The notes: generated by a model from the letters alone, not told the origin. A stretch of 64,000 bases of DNA from Pseudomonas sp. (GCA_007713455.1 VMRT01000002.1:124001-188000), one strand, 5' to 3'. Numbered from the stretch's first letter, positions 20,043 through 30,524 are shown. Made by a program: numbers and translations.

Positions 20043-20366
20043 ATGTCCGAACGCAATCCCATTCCCCTGATCCTGACCGCCATCGGCAGCGTGCTTGGCA
20101 CGGTCGCGGTGCTGTCCTATTACGGCTACGTGCATATCGCCAAGCCAGAGGATGCGTTGCTGCTGGCTGACTACACCATGCTCAAGACCGTTCCCGGCGA
20201 GGATTACCGGGTATCGCTGAAGCCGGCGTCGCAGGTGGCTCAGTGCATCGATGGTGTGCTGGTGCTGTTCGATACCGAACAGAAGGGCCTGACAGGCGTG
20301 CTGGTCGACAGCAAGAAGCGCGCCGTGCGCTGCATAGGTCAGGATGCGCCGCAGGAGAGCAAATAA
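20043..20366 (+). CDS. hypothetical protein with one membrane anchor
   Basis: 107 residues that I do not recognise. One transmembrane segment is near the N-terminus (residues 8-29, LILTAIGSVLGTVAVLSYYG), followed by a roughly 75-residue domain with two cysteines (QVAQCIDG and AVRCIGQ) that could pair in the periplasm. An alternative ATG at 20031 would add four residues. It follows the AIM24-like gene by 58 bp in the same direction. High-GC codon use is like its neighbours, and I believe it is a real gene because homologues occupy the same place in other pseudomonads (from memory). Confidence 0.65.
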   Translation: MSERNPIPLILTAIGSVLGTVAVLSYYGYVHIAKPEDALLLADYTMLKTVPGEDYRVSLKPASQVAQCIDGVLVLFDTEQKGLTGVLVDSKKRAVRCIGQDAPQESK

Positions 20367-20391
20367 AACAGCCCGTCAGGGCGACGGGCTG
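20362..20391 (-). terminator. terminator of the lptF transcript (reverse strand)
   Basis: Nine-bp stem CAGCCCGTC/GACGGGCTG with a 5-nt loop (20369-20391). On the reverse strand it is followed by TTTTATTT. On the forward strand no T run follows, so it chiefly serves the leftward gene. Confidence 0.75.
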
Positions 20392-20434
20392 CTAAAGGGG
20401 CAGGGCATCAGCTCGCCATGCCCACGGTCCGTGG

Positions 20435-21217
20435 TCACTCCATCGACGAACGTGGCGCGACGCGCTGGCTGTCGTTGGAGATAGTCACCTCGACGCGGCG
20501 ATTCATCGCGCGGCTGGACGGCGAGTCGTTGCTCGCAACCGGGTATTGCTCGCCATAGCCCACCGCCTGGATGCGCTGTGGATCGACGCCCGCGTGGGTC
20601 AATGCGCGGCGCACGGATTGGGCGCGGCGCTCGGAAAGCTGCTGGTTGTAAGAGTCGGAGCCGGTGCTGTCGGTATAACCCTCGACTACCACTTTGCGCT
20701 CCGGATTCTCGTTCAGGAACTCAGCGAGCTTCTGGATGCCGCGCATACCGGCCGGTTTAAGTTCGGCCTTGTCCAGGTCGAACAGAACGTCACCGAAGGT
20801 CACCAGGGTGCCGCGCTCGGTCTGCTTGGCCTGCATGTCCTCCTGCAGCTTGCGGATCTGCGCGTCCCGGGCTTCGAGGCGGGCTTCGGCGCGCTGCGCG
20901 GAGGCCTTGCCGAGATCCTCTTCGGCCGCGCGCAGGGCAATGGTCTGCTCGGCCAGTTCGATGCGGCGCTTGGTCAGGTAGGCCAGCTGATCCACCGTTT
21001 CTTCGTCGGCATCGTTCAGATATGCCTTGTTGGCCTTGTCCAGCATGTTGCTGGCGTCCTGGGTTTCCAGGGCTGCGACCTTGCTTGAGCGGGCGTCGCT
21101 CTGCAGAGCGGAGAAGCTGCTGCGCGCCTCTTCAAGGTTCTGATTGGGCTGGTTGGCGCAGGCCACTAGGCCGATGCTCAGGGCCAGCATGGTAGGTAGG
21201 GTTACGAGCTTGTGCAT
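20435..21217 (-). CDS. lptF: outer-membrane OmpA-family lipoprotein LptF
   Basis: 260-residue lipoprotein with signal LALSIGLVAC (lipidated Cys20). Residues about 25-135 form a DUF4398-type helical/coiled-coil region rich in Glu, Ala and Arg. Residues about 140-250 are the OmpA-like peptidoglycan-binding domain (VLFDLDKAELKPAGM, VEGYTDSTGSDSYNQQLSERRAQSV, NRRVEVTI). The Asp and Arg of TDSTGS and NRRVE are the diaminopimelate-binding positions. It tethers the outer membrane to peptidoglycan. In P. aeruginosa LptF is linked to envelope stress and mucoid growth. It lies 50 bp after the DUF4398 lipoprotein gene and is probably cotranscribed. Confidence 0.88.
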   Translation of the reverse strand: MHKLVTLPTMLALSIGLVACANQPNQNLEEARSSFSALQSDARSSKVAALETQDASNMLDKANKAYLNDADEETVDQLAYLTKRRIELAEQTIALRAAEEDLGKASAQRAEARLEARDAQIRKLQEDMQAKQTERGTLVTFGDVLFDLDKAELKPAGMRGIQKLAEFLNENPERKVVVEGYTDSTGSDSYNQQLSERRAQSVRRALTHAGVDPQRIQAVGYGEQYPVASNDSPSSRAMNRRVEVTISNDSQRVAPRSSME

Positions 21218-21267
21218 GACGAGTTCATCCTATTGGCTATAAACGGAATGGCTGGCGTGGCGAGGAA

Positions 21268-21660
21268 TCAGCGAACGTTGCGCATGCCTTCTTCGCGCAA
21301 TTCCTGAATCCCCTGCTGCGCATCTTCGACGGCCTTCTGAGCCTTCGCCGCTTCAGCCTTGCGTTGGGCTACGCGGGCATCCCATTCGGCCTGTTCGGCC
21401 AGCTTGCGGGCTTGTTCGTAGTTTTCTTTCTGCATGGCCAGTTCGGCCTCTTTCCACTTTTCCTGCGCGGCGCGCATTTCCACTGCGGCGTACTCGGTAC
21501 CACCAGCGCTTACGGCGCTGCGCACGGCCGATTCAGTCACGGCGAACTGCTCGGTCGGTGGGTTGCCGGCGCATGCGGTCAGCAGCAGGCCACCAAGTGC
21601 AATGGCCGCCAGCTTGGGTAGCTGAAATCTCGATGCGTGGGTTGCGACAGCTTTGTTCAT
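21268..21660 (-). CDS. DUF4398 lipoprotein
   Basis: 130 residues. The ATG at 21660 (MNKAVATHASRFQ) has GGAGAC upstream; a longer reading from 21765 adds a non-signal-like extension. The lipoprotein signal ends LGGLLLTAC with Cys30 lipidated. The mature part is almost entirely helical (Ala/Glu/Lys/Arg, coiled-coil-like) and repeats the DUF4398 region found in the adjacent LptF, so the two may associate. It is the first gene of a two-gene leftward unit. Function is unknown beyond envelope location. Confidence 0.82.
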   Translation of the reverse strand: MNKAVATHASRFQLPKLAAIALGGLLLTACAGNPPTEQFAVTESAVRSAVSAGGTEYAAVEMRAAQEKWKEAELAMQKENYEQARKLAEQAEWDARVAQRKAEAAKAQKAVEDAQQGIQELREEGMRNVR

Positions 21661-21947
21661 GGTCAGTCTCCAGTTCGAATTGCTCAACGAATAGCTACCG
21701 TCCCTGGCCGGGCAGTGTGCTGAATAGGGCACTACCGATGTCGGGACATATTTTTGTGAGGCCAAATGGCGCTAATCGTTCAGTGAAAGTTGGCGGGCTA
21801 GAGCGGTTGTCATCGGGGAATCCGCTACCAGCGCGGTATTAACGGGGTGGAGACGGGCCTGCGCGGGCAGGGCGGGCGTATGCAACAAAGGTGACCTGTG
21901 CGATGGCGCCCTGAGCGGGCGCCGAGCGTGCAGGGTGCGCTTTCGGG

Positions 21948-22298
21948 TCAGGTCGGCGGGGTGGAAGACGCTTCCTCGTCGAGCATGCGCTTGAGGTGTT
22001 TGCGCGAGAGCTCGAGAAAGCGCGGGGTGGGGCCGACGTCCTCGTAGACCGGGTCGCCCTGTTCGTCAGTAGCGATGACCTGGGTACCGCGCTCATACGG
22101 AAGGCTGGTTTCGACGGCTTCGAGGGCCGCACCAACCAGCTCGCCGAGCAGCGCTTCGGTGCTGCGCTTGGGGTACATCTCGGCGAGCGCCGCGAGCCGC
22201 GCCGCGCTCTCGACGTCCAGCGGAATGCTGTAGGTTGTCTGGCTCATGTGACCCTTGGCGTCGCGTTCCCAATGGCTGACCAGCTCGGAAATTCTCAT
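21948..22298 (-). CDS. conserved hypothetical protein (116 aa)
   Basis: The start at 22298 (MRISELVSHWERDAKG) is backed by a strong AAGGAGT 4 nt upstream; longer readings lack one. The protein is soluble and charged. The middle (ARLAALAEMYPKRSTEALLGELVGAALEAVE) looks like two amphipathic helices of a ribbon-helix-helix type, followed by QGDPVYEDVGPTPRFLELSRKHLK. I know similar sequences in other pseudomonads near ppc but no proven function. A DNA-binding role is conceivable from the helix pattern but unsupported. Confidence 0.7.
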   Translation of the reverse strand: MRISELVSHWERDAKGHMSQTTYSIPLDVESAARLAALAEMYPKRSTEALLGELVGAALEAVETSLPYERGTQVIATDEQGDPVYEDVGPTPRFLELSRKHLKRMLDEEASSTPPT

Positions 22299-22522
22299 GA
22301 TTACTCCTTTGCCCGCGCTTACGAGCGGTGATGACATGTGCAATCGTGCTGTCCGCAACAGGGTCGTCGGCGTTGACGCCTTGTCATGACCGGATGCTGT
22401 GGGCACTCTGGTTGGAGGTAATTTCAGCGTAGCCGTTCAGGATCGTTTTCTCCGCGGCGCGTCTGATAAGCAGCGGCGAGTCGCTCATGTGAAGGCGGCA
22501 GCCCAGGAGGAGCAAGAAGGTC

Positions 22523-25162
22523 ATGGCGAAAATCATCGACGCGCGCCTGCGCGACAACGTACACCTGCTTGGCGAACTGCTCGGCAACACCATTCGCGCC
22601 CAGCATGGCGACCAGTTCTTCGACAAGATCGAACGCATCCGCAAGGGTGCCAAGGCGGCACGCAAAGGCTCGGCCGAGGGTGCGCAACTGCTGTCCGAGA
22701 CGCTCGACAGCCTTGACGAGAATGAACTGCTGCCGATGACACGGGCGTTCAACCAGTTCCTCAACCTGGCCAATATCGCCGAGCAGTACCATCAGGTTCG
22801 TCGCCGTACGGCAGGCGAGCCGGTACCGTTCGAAACCAGCGTGTTCGCCGATCTGATCGAACGCCTCAAGGCCGCCGGACACGGCGACGAGTTCATTGCA
22901 CGGCAGGTCAGCCGCCTGGAAATCGAACTGGTGCTGACAGCGCACCCCACCGAAGTTTCACGGCGCACGCTGATCCAGAAGTACGACGCCATCGCCGAAC
23001 AGCTGGCCGCACGGGACCACACCGACCTCTCCGACGCCGAGCAGGCGAAGATCGAGCTGCAGCTGCAGCGCCTGATCGCAGAGGTCTGGCACACCGAGGA
23101 AATCCGTCGCAACCGACCGACGCCAGTGGAAGAGGCGCGGTGGGGCTTCGCCGCCATCGAGAACTCGCTGTGGAAGGCCATACCCAATGTATTGCGCCAG
23201 ACCGATGCGACGCTCAGGCGGGCGACCGGGCTGCACCTGCCGCTAGAAGCCGCGCCGATCCGCTTCGCCTCCTGGATGGGTGGCGACCGCGACGGCAACC
23301 CGAACGTGACCGCGATGGTATCCCGCGAAGTGTTGCTGACCGCACGCTGGGTGGCTGCCGATCTGTACCTGCGGGAGATCGAAGGGTTGATTACCGCACT
23401 GTCGATGAGCGAAGCCAGTGAGGAACTGCTGCGCCTGACCGGTGATTCGGCCGAGCCGTACCGGGTCCTGCTCAAGCCCCTGCGTCAACGGCTGCGGGCG
23501 ACCCGGGAGTGGGCGCGAGCGGCCATCGAGCATGGCCAGCCGGCTCCGGCGGAAGTGCTGCAGGACTGCGCCGAGCTGCGTCGGCCGCTGGAACTCTGCT
23601 ACCGCTCGTTGCATGCCCGCGGGATGGGCATGATCGCCGATGGTGCGCTGCTTGACTGCCTGCGGCGACTGGCCGTGTTCGGGCTGTTCCTGGTACGGCT
23701 GGACATTCGCCAGGACGCGGCACGGCATGCCGCAGCACTGGCGGAAATCACCGATTACCTCGGGCTGGGCGACTATCAGGCGTGGGACGAGCAGCGGCGA
23801 CTGGACTGGCTGCAGCTTGAACTGAGCAATCGCCGCCCGTTGCTGCCGGCGCATTATCATCCGTCGGCCGATACCGCAGAGGTGCTCGCCACCTGCGCGG
23901 TGATCGCCGAGGCGCCAGCGGCGTCACTCGGCTCCTATGTCATTTCCATGGCCCATGCGGCCTCCGATGTACTCGCCGTGCAGTTGCTGCTCAAGGAAGC
24001 CGGCCTGCAGCGACCGATGCGTGTGGTGCCGCTGTTCGAAACCCTGGACGACCTGAACAACGCCGCGCCGATCATTGACCGCCTGCTCGCGCTGCCCGGG
24101 TATCGCCAGCGTCTGCATGGCCCGCAGGAGGTGATGATCGGCTACTCCGACTCGGCCAAGGATGCTGGCACCACTGCCGCCGCCTGGGCCCAATACCGCG
24201 CTCAGGAACGGCTGGTGGACGTATGCCGGGAGCACGACGTCGAACTGTTGCTGTTCCATGGCCGCGGCGGCACGGTGGGGCGTGGCGGTGGCCCGGCGCA
24301 TGCGGCGATCCTGTCGCAGCCGCCGGGCTCGGTAGCCGGGCGCTTCCGTACCACCGAACAGGGCGAAATGATTCGCTTCAAATTCGGCCTGCCGGACATC
24401 GCCGAGCAGAACCTCAACCTGTACCTCGCCGCGGTGCTCGAGGCGACTCTGTTGCCGCCGCCGATGCCCGAGGCCGACTGGCGTGAGACCATGGATCGCC
24501 TGTCCGCCGAAGGGGTGGCGGCCTATCGTGGCGTGGTACGCGAGCATCCGCAGTTCGTCGATTACTTCCGCCAGGCGACACCCGAGCTGGAACTGGGCCG
24601 TTTGCCGTTGGGCAGTCGCCCCTCCAAACGTCGCAAGGGTGGGGTGGAAAGCCTGCGGGCGATTCCCTGGATTTTCGCCTGGACGCAAACGCGGCTGATG
24701 CTGCCCGCCTGGCTTGGGTGGGAGCAGGCGCTGCAGAGCGCACTGACGCGTGAGGATGGCGAGCGGCTGGCCGAAATGCGTGCTCGATGGCCGTTCTTCA
24801 CTACGCGCATCGACATGCTGGAGATGGTGCTGGCCAAGGCCGATGCCGATATCGCAAGGCGTTACGACGAGCGCCTGGTGCAGCCGGAACTGCTTTCACT
24901 CGGTAGCGATCTGCGTGACCGATTGTCGCAGGTCGTGGGTGCCGTACTGAGCGTGACCGGCCAGGCCGATCTACTCGACCACAGCCCGAAGACCCAGGAG
25001 GCGTTCAGTCTGCGCAACACCTATCTTGATCCGTTGCACCTGCTGCAGATAGAACTGCTGGCTCGCTCAAGGCAGCAGCAGAACCCGGCAGACAGCCCGC
25101 TCGAGCAGGCGCTGCTGGTCAGTGTGGCGGGTATCGCGGCGGGCTTGCGCAACACGGGCTGA
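22523..25162 (+). CDS. ppc: phosphoenolpyruvate carboxylase
   Basis: Anaplerotic enzyme forming oxaloacetate from phosphoenolpyruvate and bicarbonate. 879 residues, family length. Catalytic motifs are visible: LTAHPTE (about residues 137-143, with the essential His), the [10 protein letters not shown] loop (about 540) and [16 protein letters not shown] (about 577), followed by [10 protein letters not shown] and, near the C-terminus, the [27 protein letters not shown] end typical of PEPC. AAGAAGG precedes the ATG. Allosteric control by acetyl-CoA and aspartate is expected from the family. Confidence 0.97.
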   Translation: MAKIIDARLRDNVHLLGELLGNTIRAQHGDQFFDKIERIRKGAKAARKGSAEGAQLLSETLDSLDENELLPMTRAFNQFLNLANIAEQYHQVRRRTAGEPVPFETSVFADLIERLKAAGHGDEFIARQVSRLEIELVLTAHPTEVSRRTLIQKYDAIAEQLAARDHTDLSDAEQAKIELQLQRLIAEVWHTEEIRRNRPTPVEEARWGFAAIENSLWKAIPNVLRQTDATLRRATGLHLPLEAAPIRFASWMGGDRDGNPNVTAMVSREVLLTARWVAADLYLREIEGLITALSMSEASEELLRLTGDSAEPYRVLLKPLRQRLRATREWARAAIEHGQPAPAEVLQDCAELRRPLELCYRSLHARGMGMIADGALLDCLRRLAVFGLFLVRLDIRQDAARHAAALAEITDYLGLGDYQAWDEQRRLDWLQLELSNRRPLLPAHYHPSADTAEVLATCAVIAEAPAASLGSYVISMAHAASDVLAVQLLLKEAGLQRPMRVVPLFETLDDLNNAAPIIDRLLALPGYRQRLHGPQEVMIGYSDSAKDAGTTAAAWAQYRAQERLVDVCREHDVELLLFHGRGGTVGRGGGPAHAAILSQPPGSVAGRFRTTEQGEMIRFKFGLPDIAEQNLNLYLAAVLEATLLPPPMPEADWRETMDRLSAEGVAAYRGVVREHPQFVDYFRQATPELELGRLPLGSRPSKRRKGGVESLRAIPWIFAWTQTRLMLPAWLGWEQALQSALTREDGERLAEMRARWPFFTTRIDMLEMVLAKADADIARRYDERLVQPELLSLGSDLRDRLSQVVGAVLSVTGQADLLDHSPKTQEAFSLRNTYLDPLHLLQIELLARSRQQQNPADSPLEQALLVSVAGIAAGLRNTG

Positions 25163-25389
25163 AGTGGCGGTTCCCGGCGCTCAACGGCTGCGCGATGCGT
25201 AGTCGTTGAGCGCAACTCGCGTCGAATCGTGACATTTATGCGGGTCGATAGACGCTTTCGGGACGGCTTGTGCCGCCTCGGTGCGCTGTGTATCGTGTTC
25301 AACCTTTTGTCGCATGGCGGCAAACCAGAATTTTTGATTCGTCAGCGAAGAGCCACTCCGGCCCGCTGGCAGGATCGCCCCCCTTCTAA

Positions 25390-26055
<666 letters not shown>

Positions 26056-26082
26056 TCGAAGCTGCCTGGCACGAGCGAATAG

Positions 26083-26116
26083 AAATGCCCGTATCGAAAG
26101 ATACGGGCATTTTTTT
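26083..26116 (+). terminator. terminator after adk
   Basis: Thirteen-bp perfect stem AAATGCCCGTATC/GATACGGGCATTT with a GAAA tetraloop, followed by further T. One of the strongest hairpins in the window. Confidence 0.93.
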
Positions 26117-26199
26117 GCCCAGAGATCAGGACAGGCGCGAAAGAACCCGCTCCGCGAATACGTTAGAATCGGCGCCTTTTTACCGACCGGACCGACCCG

Positions 26200-26877
26200 A
26201 TGACTACTCTGCTGGCCCTGGATACTGCCACCGAAGCCTGCTCAGTCGCGCTGTTGCACGACGGCAAGGTGCTGAGTCACTACGAGGTGATTCCGCGCTT
26301 GCATGCCCAGCGGCTGCTGCCGATGGTGCAGACGCTGCTCGGCGAGGCCGGGGTCGCGCTGTCCGCGGTAGATGCCATTGCTTTCGGGCGGGGGCCAGGT
26401 GCCTTTACCGGCGTGCGGATTGCCATCGGTGTGGTGCAGGGCTTGGCGTTCGCGTTGCAGCGGCCGGTGCTGCCGGTTTCGACCCTCGCGACCATTGCCC
26501 AGCGGGCCTGGCGTGAGCACGGCGCAGCGCAGGTCGCGGCGGCCATCGATGCGCGCATGGACGAGGTCTACTGGGGCTGTTATCGCGAGCAGGCCGGGGA
26601 GATGCAGCTGGTCGGCAGTGAGGCCGTGCTGCCGCCCGAGCAGGCGGTGCTGCCGCGCGATGCAGGTGAGGACTGGTTTGGCGCCGGTACCGGCTGGGGT
26701 TACGCCGAGCGGATAACCGCGGCCGTACGTGCGCACGACGCCGGGATGCTGCCGCATGCCGAAGATCTGCTGAGTCTGGCTAGTTTCGCCTGGCACCGAG
26801 GCGAGGCGCTGGAGGCCGATCAGGCCCAGCCGGTCTACCTGCGGGACAATGTTGCGACGCCCAAAGGGATCAAATGA
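26200..26877 (+). CDS. tsaB: tRNA threonylcarbamoyladenosine biosynthesis protein TsaB
   Basis: Partner of TsaD and TsaE in t6A37 modification of ANN-decoding tRNAs; it dimerises with TsaD in the cytoplasm. 225 residues in the ASKHA fold without the TsaD metal site. Typical blocks are LLALDTATEACSVALL (1-18), IPRLHAQRLLPMV (about 30), AIAFGRGPGAFTGVRIAIGVVQGLAF (about 60-85) and IDARMDEVYWG (about 117). A TTAGAAT -10-like element lies 36 bp upstream. Confidence 0.95.
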   Translation: MTTLLALDTATEACSVALLHDGKVLSHYEVIPRLHAQRLLPMVQTLLGEAGVALSAVDAIAFGRGPGAFTGVRIAIGVVQGLAFALQRPVLPVSTLATIAQRAWREHGAAQVAAAIDARMDEVYWGCYREQAGEMQLVGSEAVLPPEQAVLPRDAGEDWFGAGTGWGYAERITAAVRAHDAGMLPHAEDLLSLASFAWHRGEALEADQAQPVYLRDNVATPKGIK

Positions 26878-26938
26878 CGAGGAACGTTGCCAAACTCCTG
26901 GCTGCCCGTTAGAGTCGCCGGGCCTCTGATCGAGTCCA

Positions 26939-27286
26939 ATGATGCGCGTCGAAAGCTCCTTTCCCGTTCCCTATTCAACGGATCGTTCTGCCCGTACCGG
27001 CAGGGCGGCGGATAGCTATGGGGAAACGCAGCGGGTCGCGCAGGCGCAGCGCGGGGTCGACAGCCGCTCCGGTCAGGATTACCAGCCCCAGGCTGATCGT
27101 CCGCAGCAGCGGGTCAATTCCAGCGCGCTGGTCGAACGCTACTCCGCATTCCGCTATGACGAGCCGCAGCCCGAGCGCCCACTGACCAGTCGCGTGGCCC
27201 AGGCGCTGGCCAGCTACGCCAGCACCGCCAGCATGAGCGTCGAGTTCGACGGCGCAGAGGTGCTCGGGCTCGACCTCTACGCCTGA
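26939..27286 (+). CDS. hypothetical protein, disordered (115 aa)
   Basis: Starts MMRVESSFPVPYS. Most of the protein is low complexity and polar (many Gln, Arg, Ser and Asp; residues about 15-75) with a short possibly folded end (SRVAQALASYASTASMSVEFDGAEVLGLDLYA). I do not recognise it, and no signal or membrane segment is seen. It lies between tsaB and the DUF72 gene, and its stop is 11 nt before the likely DUF72 start, so the two may be coupled. Codon use is like its neighbours. Confidence 0.6.
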   Translation: MMRVESSFPVPYSTDRSARTGRAADSYGETQRVAQAQRGVDSRSGQDYQPQADRPQQRVNSSALVERYSAFRYDEPQPERPLTSRVAQALASYASTASMSVEFDGAEVLGLDLYA

Positions 27287-27297
27287 GGCGGTTCGAT

Positions 27298-28158
27298 CTG
27301 CCAGAGCTTCCCTATTACATCGGTTGTCCCTCTTGGAACGAGAGTGCCTGGCTCGGCTCGTTGTACCCGACGGCTACGCCGGCTTCCGATTTCCTTGCCG
27401 CCTACTGTTCCACCTTCAATACAGTCGAGGGCAATACCACGCTGTACGCCTGGCCATCGGAGCAGAAGGTCCAGCGCTGGGCCGGCGAGATGCCCGAGGG
27501 CTTCCGCTTCTGTGCCAAATTTCCCCGCGATGTCAGCCAGGCCGGCGATCTGCGTGCGGCGCTGGAGCAGGCGCATGCCTTCCAGCGGCTCTTGCTGCCA
27601 TTGGGGCGAAGGGTAACGCCGTTCTGGCTGCAACTGCCCGCCAGCGTTGGGCCATCCAGATTGAGCGAGCTTGCGGCGTTCATCGATGGCTTCGACGCAT
27701 CGCTGGCGATCGAGGTGCGGCATCCCGGATTCTTCGACCGAGGGGATGGCGAGCGCGCGTTGAACCGATTGCTGCGTGATCGCGGCATTGAGCGCATCTG
27801 TCTAGATACCCGCGCGCTGTTCAGCTGCCACTCTCGCTACCCCGCCGTGTTGCATGCGCAGAGCAAGAAGCCGCGTCTGCCGATACGCCCGGTGGCATTC
27901 AGCGATTCGCCGCAAGTGCGCTTCGTCGGTCACCCCGAGCTGGAGGCGAACGACGCATTCATGGCGCCCTGGCTGGACAAGGTGGCTGGCTGGATCGAGG
28001 CCGGCAAGACGCCGCACGTCTATCTGCATACCCCCGACAATCATCGTGCGCCCGAGCTGGCGATGCGTTTTCACGGCTTGCTGAGCGAGCGCTTGCCCGG
28101 CCTGCCGGTCCTGCCTGCATTGCACCCTGCGCCGCAGATGTCCTTGCTGACGGATTGA
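27298..28158 (+). CDS. DUF72 family protein (probable CTG start)
   Basis: About 286 residues of the DUF72 family, a TIM-barrel-like fold of unknown activity. The family N-terminus YYIGCPSWNESAWLGSLYP is encoded upstream of the first ATG/GTG/TTG-type start (the TTG at 27361), which would delete the first strand. No ATG, GTG or TTG exists in frame before it. CTG at 27298 with TGAGG 9 nt upstream is the best start. Other family marks are FNTVEGNTTLYAWPS (about 45), FRFCAKFPRDVS and VYLHTPDNHRAPELA. The start is inferred; the family is clear. Confidence 0.78.
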   Translation: MPELPYYIGCPSWNESAWLGSLYPTATPASDFLAAYCSTFNTVEGNTTLYAWPSEQKVQRWAGEMPEGFRFCAKFPRDVSQAGDLRAALEQAHAFQRLLLPLGRRVTPFWLQLPASVGPSRLSELAAFIDGFDASLAIEVRHPGFFDRGDGERALNRLLRDRGIERICLDTRALFSCHSRYPAVLHAQSKKPRLPIRPVAFSDSPQVRFVGHPELEANDAFMAPWLDKVAGWIEAGKTPHVYLHTPDNHRAPELAMRFHGLLSERLPGLPVLPALHPAPQMSLLTD

Positions 28159-28227
28159 GCCAGCGATTTCGACCAGTTTTGTAAAACATCCCTTTCAACT
28201 TCGCGGGTTGGCTGTTGCCCATAAGGA

Positions 28228-28920
28228 ATGACCTTTGGCCGCTTCTTTCTTCTCCTGTTGTTGCTGCTTGCCGGCTTCGCCCTGGCGGTGCGGCAGGATC
28301 TGATCGACATCCCGCCGCGCTGGAACCCCTGGGCGCCGCTGGACATCCGTGAGCCGCCGAACCTGTTGACGCCACTCAAGCTGCGGCGCCTGCAGCAGGA
28401 CCGAACGCTCTGCGAACAGGCGCTCGCCACGGCGCCGCTGCGTTATTCAGCCGTGCCGGACAGCACGCCGGAGCCCGGCTGTCCGGTCGAGAACAGCGTT
28501 CGGGTGCAGGGCTCGGACGTGCGGTTCAACGGACCTTTTCTCGCCACCTGTCCGCTGGCGGCGGCATATGCGATGTTCGAGTTGCACGGGCTTCAGCCGG
28601 CGGCCCAGGCAGTATTCGAGCAGCCGGTGGTGCGCATTGATCACTTCGGCAGCTTTGCCTGTCGCAACATCGCCCGCAGCAACCGCCGCAGCCAGCACGC
28701 CAGCGCCAATGCGCTGGATATGGCGGGCTTTCGCCTTGAGGATGGCACCCGCATCACCGTGGCTCGGGACTGGCAGGGCGAGGGCGACAAGGCGCGTTTC
28801 CTGCGGCTGGTTCGCGATGCGGCCTGCGATGCGTTCAACGTGACGCTCGGGCCGGAATACAACGCGGCCCACCACGACCACTTTCACGTCGACATGGGTG
28901 GCTTCGGCATGTGCCGCTGA
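28228..28920 (+). CDS. extensin-like family protein (putative peptidase-fold envelope protein)
   Basis: 230 residues with an N-terminal hydrophobic signal/anchor (residues 4-20, mostly Leu). The extensin-like C-terminal domain covers about 60-230. It contains [22 protein letters not shown] (about 145-166) and the ending [11 protein letters not shown], with His/Asp residues arranged as in zinc D-Ala-D-Ala peptidases of the VanY/MepA type. Four cysteines (for example EPGCPV and LATCPL) suggest disulphides, so it faces the periplasm. Peptidoglycan cleavage is a structural inference. TAAGGA lies next to the ATG. Confidence 0.82.
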   Translation: MTFGRFFLLLLLLLAGFALAVRQDLIDIPPRWNPWAPLDIREPPNLLTPLKLRRLQQDRTLCEQALATAPLRYSAVPDSTPEPGCPVENSVRVQGSDVRFNGPFLATCPLAAAYAMFELHGLQPAAQAVFEQPVVRIDHFGSFACRNIARSNRRSQHASANALDMAGFRLEDGTRITVARDWQGEGDKARFLRLVRDAACDAFNVTLGPEYNAAHHDHFHVDMGGFGMCR

Positions 28921-28985
28921 ACGCTCGCGCGCAGCCTGGAATGCTCTGGCACAATGCGCGGCTTTCCATCACCGCTGGATGCCCA

Positions 28986-29762
28986 ATGTCCGCACGCAAC
29001 CCTGTGGTTCGAGTCGAACCGCTGACTCCTCAGTTCGCCGCTGTCGCCCATCAATGGGCGCAGCGTCTCGGCTTGCCGGAAATTCAGGACGCGGCCGAAT
29101 TCGCTTTGCAGATTGGCGCGGACGGCTTGCAGCTGCAGTTGCTTGAGGCGCAGGCTCCGGGGCCGGTACGGGTGGATTTCGTCGAGGGGGCCGCAGCGCA
29201 CCGGCGTCAGTTCGGTGGTGGCAGTGGGCAGATGATCGCCAAGGCCGTGGGCATCCAGCCCGGTATCCGGCCACGGGTGCTGGATGCTACAGCGGGGCTC
29301 GGGCGCGATGCCTTCGTGCTGGCGACGCTGGGCTGTGACGTGAGCCTGATCGAACGCCAGCCGCTGATTGCCGCGCTGCTGGAGGATGGTCTGGGTCGCG
29401 CGTCTGGGGACGCCGAGGTGGGTGCTATCGCCGCGCGGATGACCCTGCTCAAGGGCAATGCCATCGAGCTGATGACGCAGTGGCAGGGCGAGGCGCCGCA
29501 GGTCATCTACCTCGACCCGATGTTTCCCCATCGCGACAAGAGTGCGCTGGTGAAGAAGGAGATGCGCCTGTTCCGGCCCTTCGTCGGCGACGATATGGAC
29601 GCGCCGGCGCTGCTGGCCGCGGCACTGGAGCTGGCCAGCCATCGTGTGGTGGTCAAGCGTCCTCGCAAGGCGCCGGCAATCGAAGGCGCCAAGCCCGGCT
29701 ACAGTCTGGAAGGAAAATCCAGCCGCTACGACATCTATCCGAAGAAGAAGCTTCAGGGCTGA
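28986..29762 (+). CDS. rsmJ: 16S rRNA (guanine1516-N2)-methyltransferase RsmJ
   Basis: Methylates N2 of G1516 in 16S rRNA using SAM. 258 residues from the ATG at 28986 ([13 protein letters not shown]). The SAM motif [20 protein letters not shown] is near residues 99-118, the acidic end of motif II is in LIERQPL, and the catalytic-type DPMFPHR is near 178. KRPRKAP follows in the C-terminal part. The order rsmJ then TetR-mexJK matches what I recall of P. aeruginosa. Confidence 0.93.
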   Translation: MSARNPVVRVEPLTPQFAAVAHQWAQRLGLPEIQDAAEFALQIGADGLQLQLLEAQAPGPVRVDFVEGAAAHRRQFGGGSGQMIAKAVGIQPGIRPRVLDATAGLGRDAFVLATLGCDVSLIERQPLIAALLEDGLGRASGDAEVGAIAARMTLLKGNAIELMTQWQGEAPQVIYLDPMFPHRDKSALVKKEMRLFRPFVGDDMDAPALLAAALELASHRVVVKRPRKAPAIEGAKPGYSLEGKSSRYDIYPKKKLQG

Positions 29763-29795
29763 TTCCGCAGTCCGCGAACCTTTCGCTTGCTCAGT

Positions 29796-30431
29796 TCAGC
29801 GGCGGTAGGCGCGCAGAAATACACTCACCGCGTCCCGCACGTGCAGGTTGCCTTCCTCATCGGTTGGCGCTTCGGCATAGCCGACCAGCAGGCGGAAATG
29901 CTGGGCACCCTTGATCAGCGAGCAGAAATGCTCGGCGGCGCGCAGCGGGTCGTCGATCTCCAACAAGCCCAGCGCGTCGGCCCTGCTGAACAGCTGTTGC
30001 AGATCGCACAGTAGCTGTTGCGGGCCGGCATCGAAGAACATCTTCACCAGCCCGGGATTCTGCGTCGCCATCGCCACCATCACCCGATGCAGACCGATGG
30101 ACTCGGGGCTATTGACCAGCTCATTGAAGGCGCCGCCGATCGCCAGCAGCACCTTCTCGATGTCGCAATCCGACTCCACCTGAAACAGCCGCCTCGGCAG
30201 GCGCGTTTCGCAGGTGGTCTTCACGGCCGCGCTGAAGAGCGCCTCCTTGTCCTTGAAATGGCTGTACAGCGTGAGCTTGGAAACGCCGGCTTCGGCGGCG
30301 ATGGCCTCCATGCTGCTGCCCTCGTAGCCGTTGCCGAGGAAAAGCACCTGCGCGGCAGCGAGGATCGCCTCGCGCTTGGCGGGGTCCTTCGGGCGGCCTG
30401 GGCCGGGCGATACGGAATGGATTTCTGTCAT
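29796..30431 (-). CDS. mexL: TetR/AcrR-family repressor, MexL-like
   Basis: 211 residues. The N-terminal helix-turn-helix (about 20-66) includes REAILAAAQVLFLGNGYEGSSMEAIAAEAGVSKLTLYSHFKDKEALF, the TetR signature; the rest is the helical ligand-binding and dimer domain. It diverges from the mexJ/mexK-type genes with 93 bp between starts. A dyad (TATAC-N6-GTATA, 30472-30487) in the gap is the likely operator. In P. aeruginosa MexL represses mexJK and itself. The call rests on context plus family. Confidence 0.83.
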   Translation of the reverse strand: MTEIHSVSPGPGRPKDPAKREAILAAAQVLFLGNGYEGSSMEAIAAEAGVSKLTLYSHFKDKEALFSAAVKTTCETRLPRRLFQVESDCDIEKVLLAIGGAFNELVNSPESIGLHRVMVAMATQNPGLVKMFFDAGPQQLLCDLQQLFSRADALGLLEIDDPLRAAEHFCSLIKGAQHFRLLVGYAEAPTDEEGNLHVRDAVSVFLRAYRR

Positions 30432-30471
30432 GGGCGTTTTAATAGTGGACTGGCTGGTACGCTATTTTTAC

Positions 30472-30487
30472 TATACCGCTCAGTATA
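30472..30487. promoter_or_regulatory. candidate MexL operator dyad
   Basis: TATAC (30472-30476) and GTATA (30483-30487) form an inverted repeat with a 6-bp centre in the 93-bp mexL-mexJ gap, 37 bp before the mexJ GTG. The sequence around it is AT-rich and would hold both promoters. Confidence 0.5.
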
Positions 30488-30524
30488 AGTATTCCAATCC
30501 GCTTCGCGACAGAGAGACTTCATC

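Noticed and set aside
21661..21800. AlgU (extracytoplasmic sigma) promoter upstream of the DUF4398-lptF pair
   Set aside because: I looked for GAACTT-N16-17-TCTGA on the reverse strand and found only poor matches (for example GAACGA-N16-TCACA), too weak to report.
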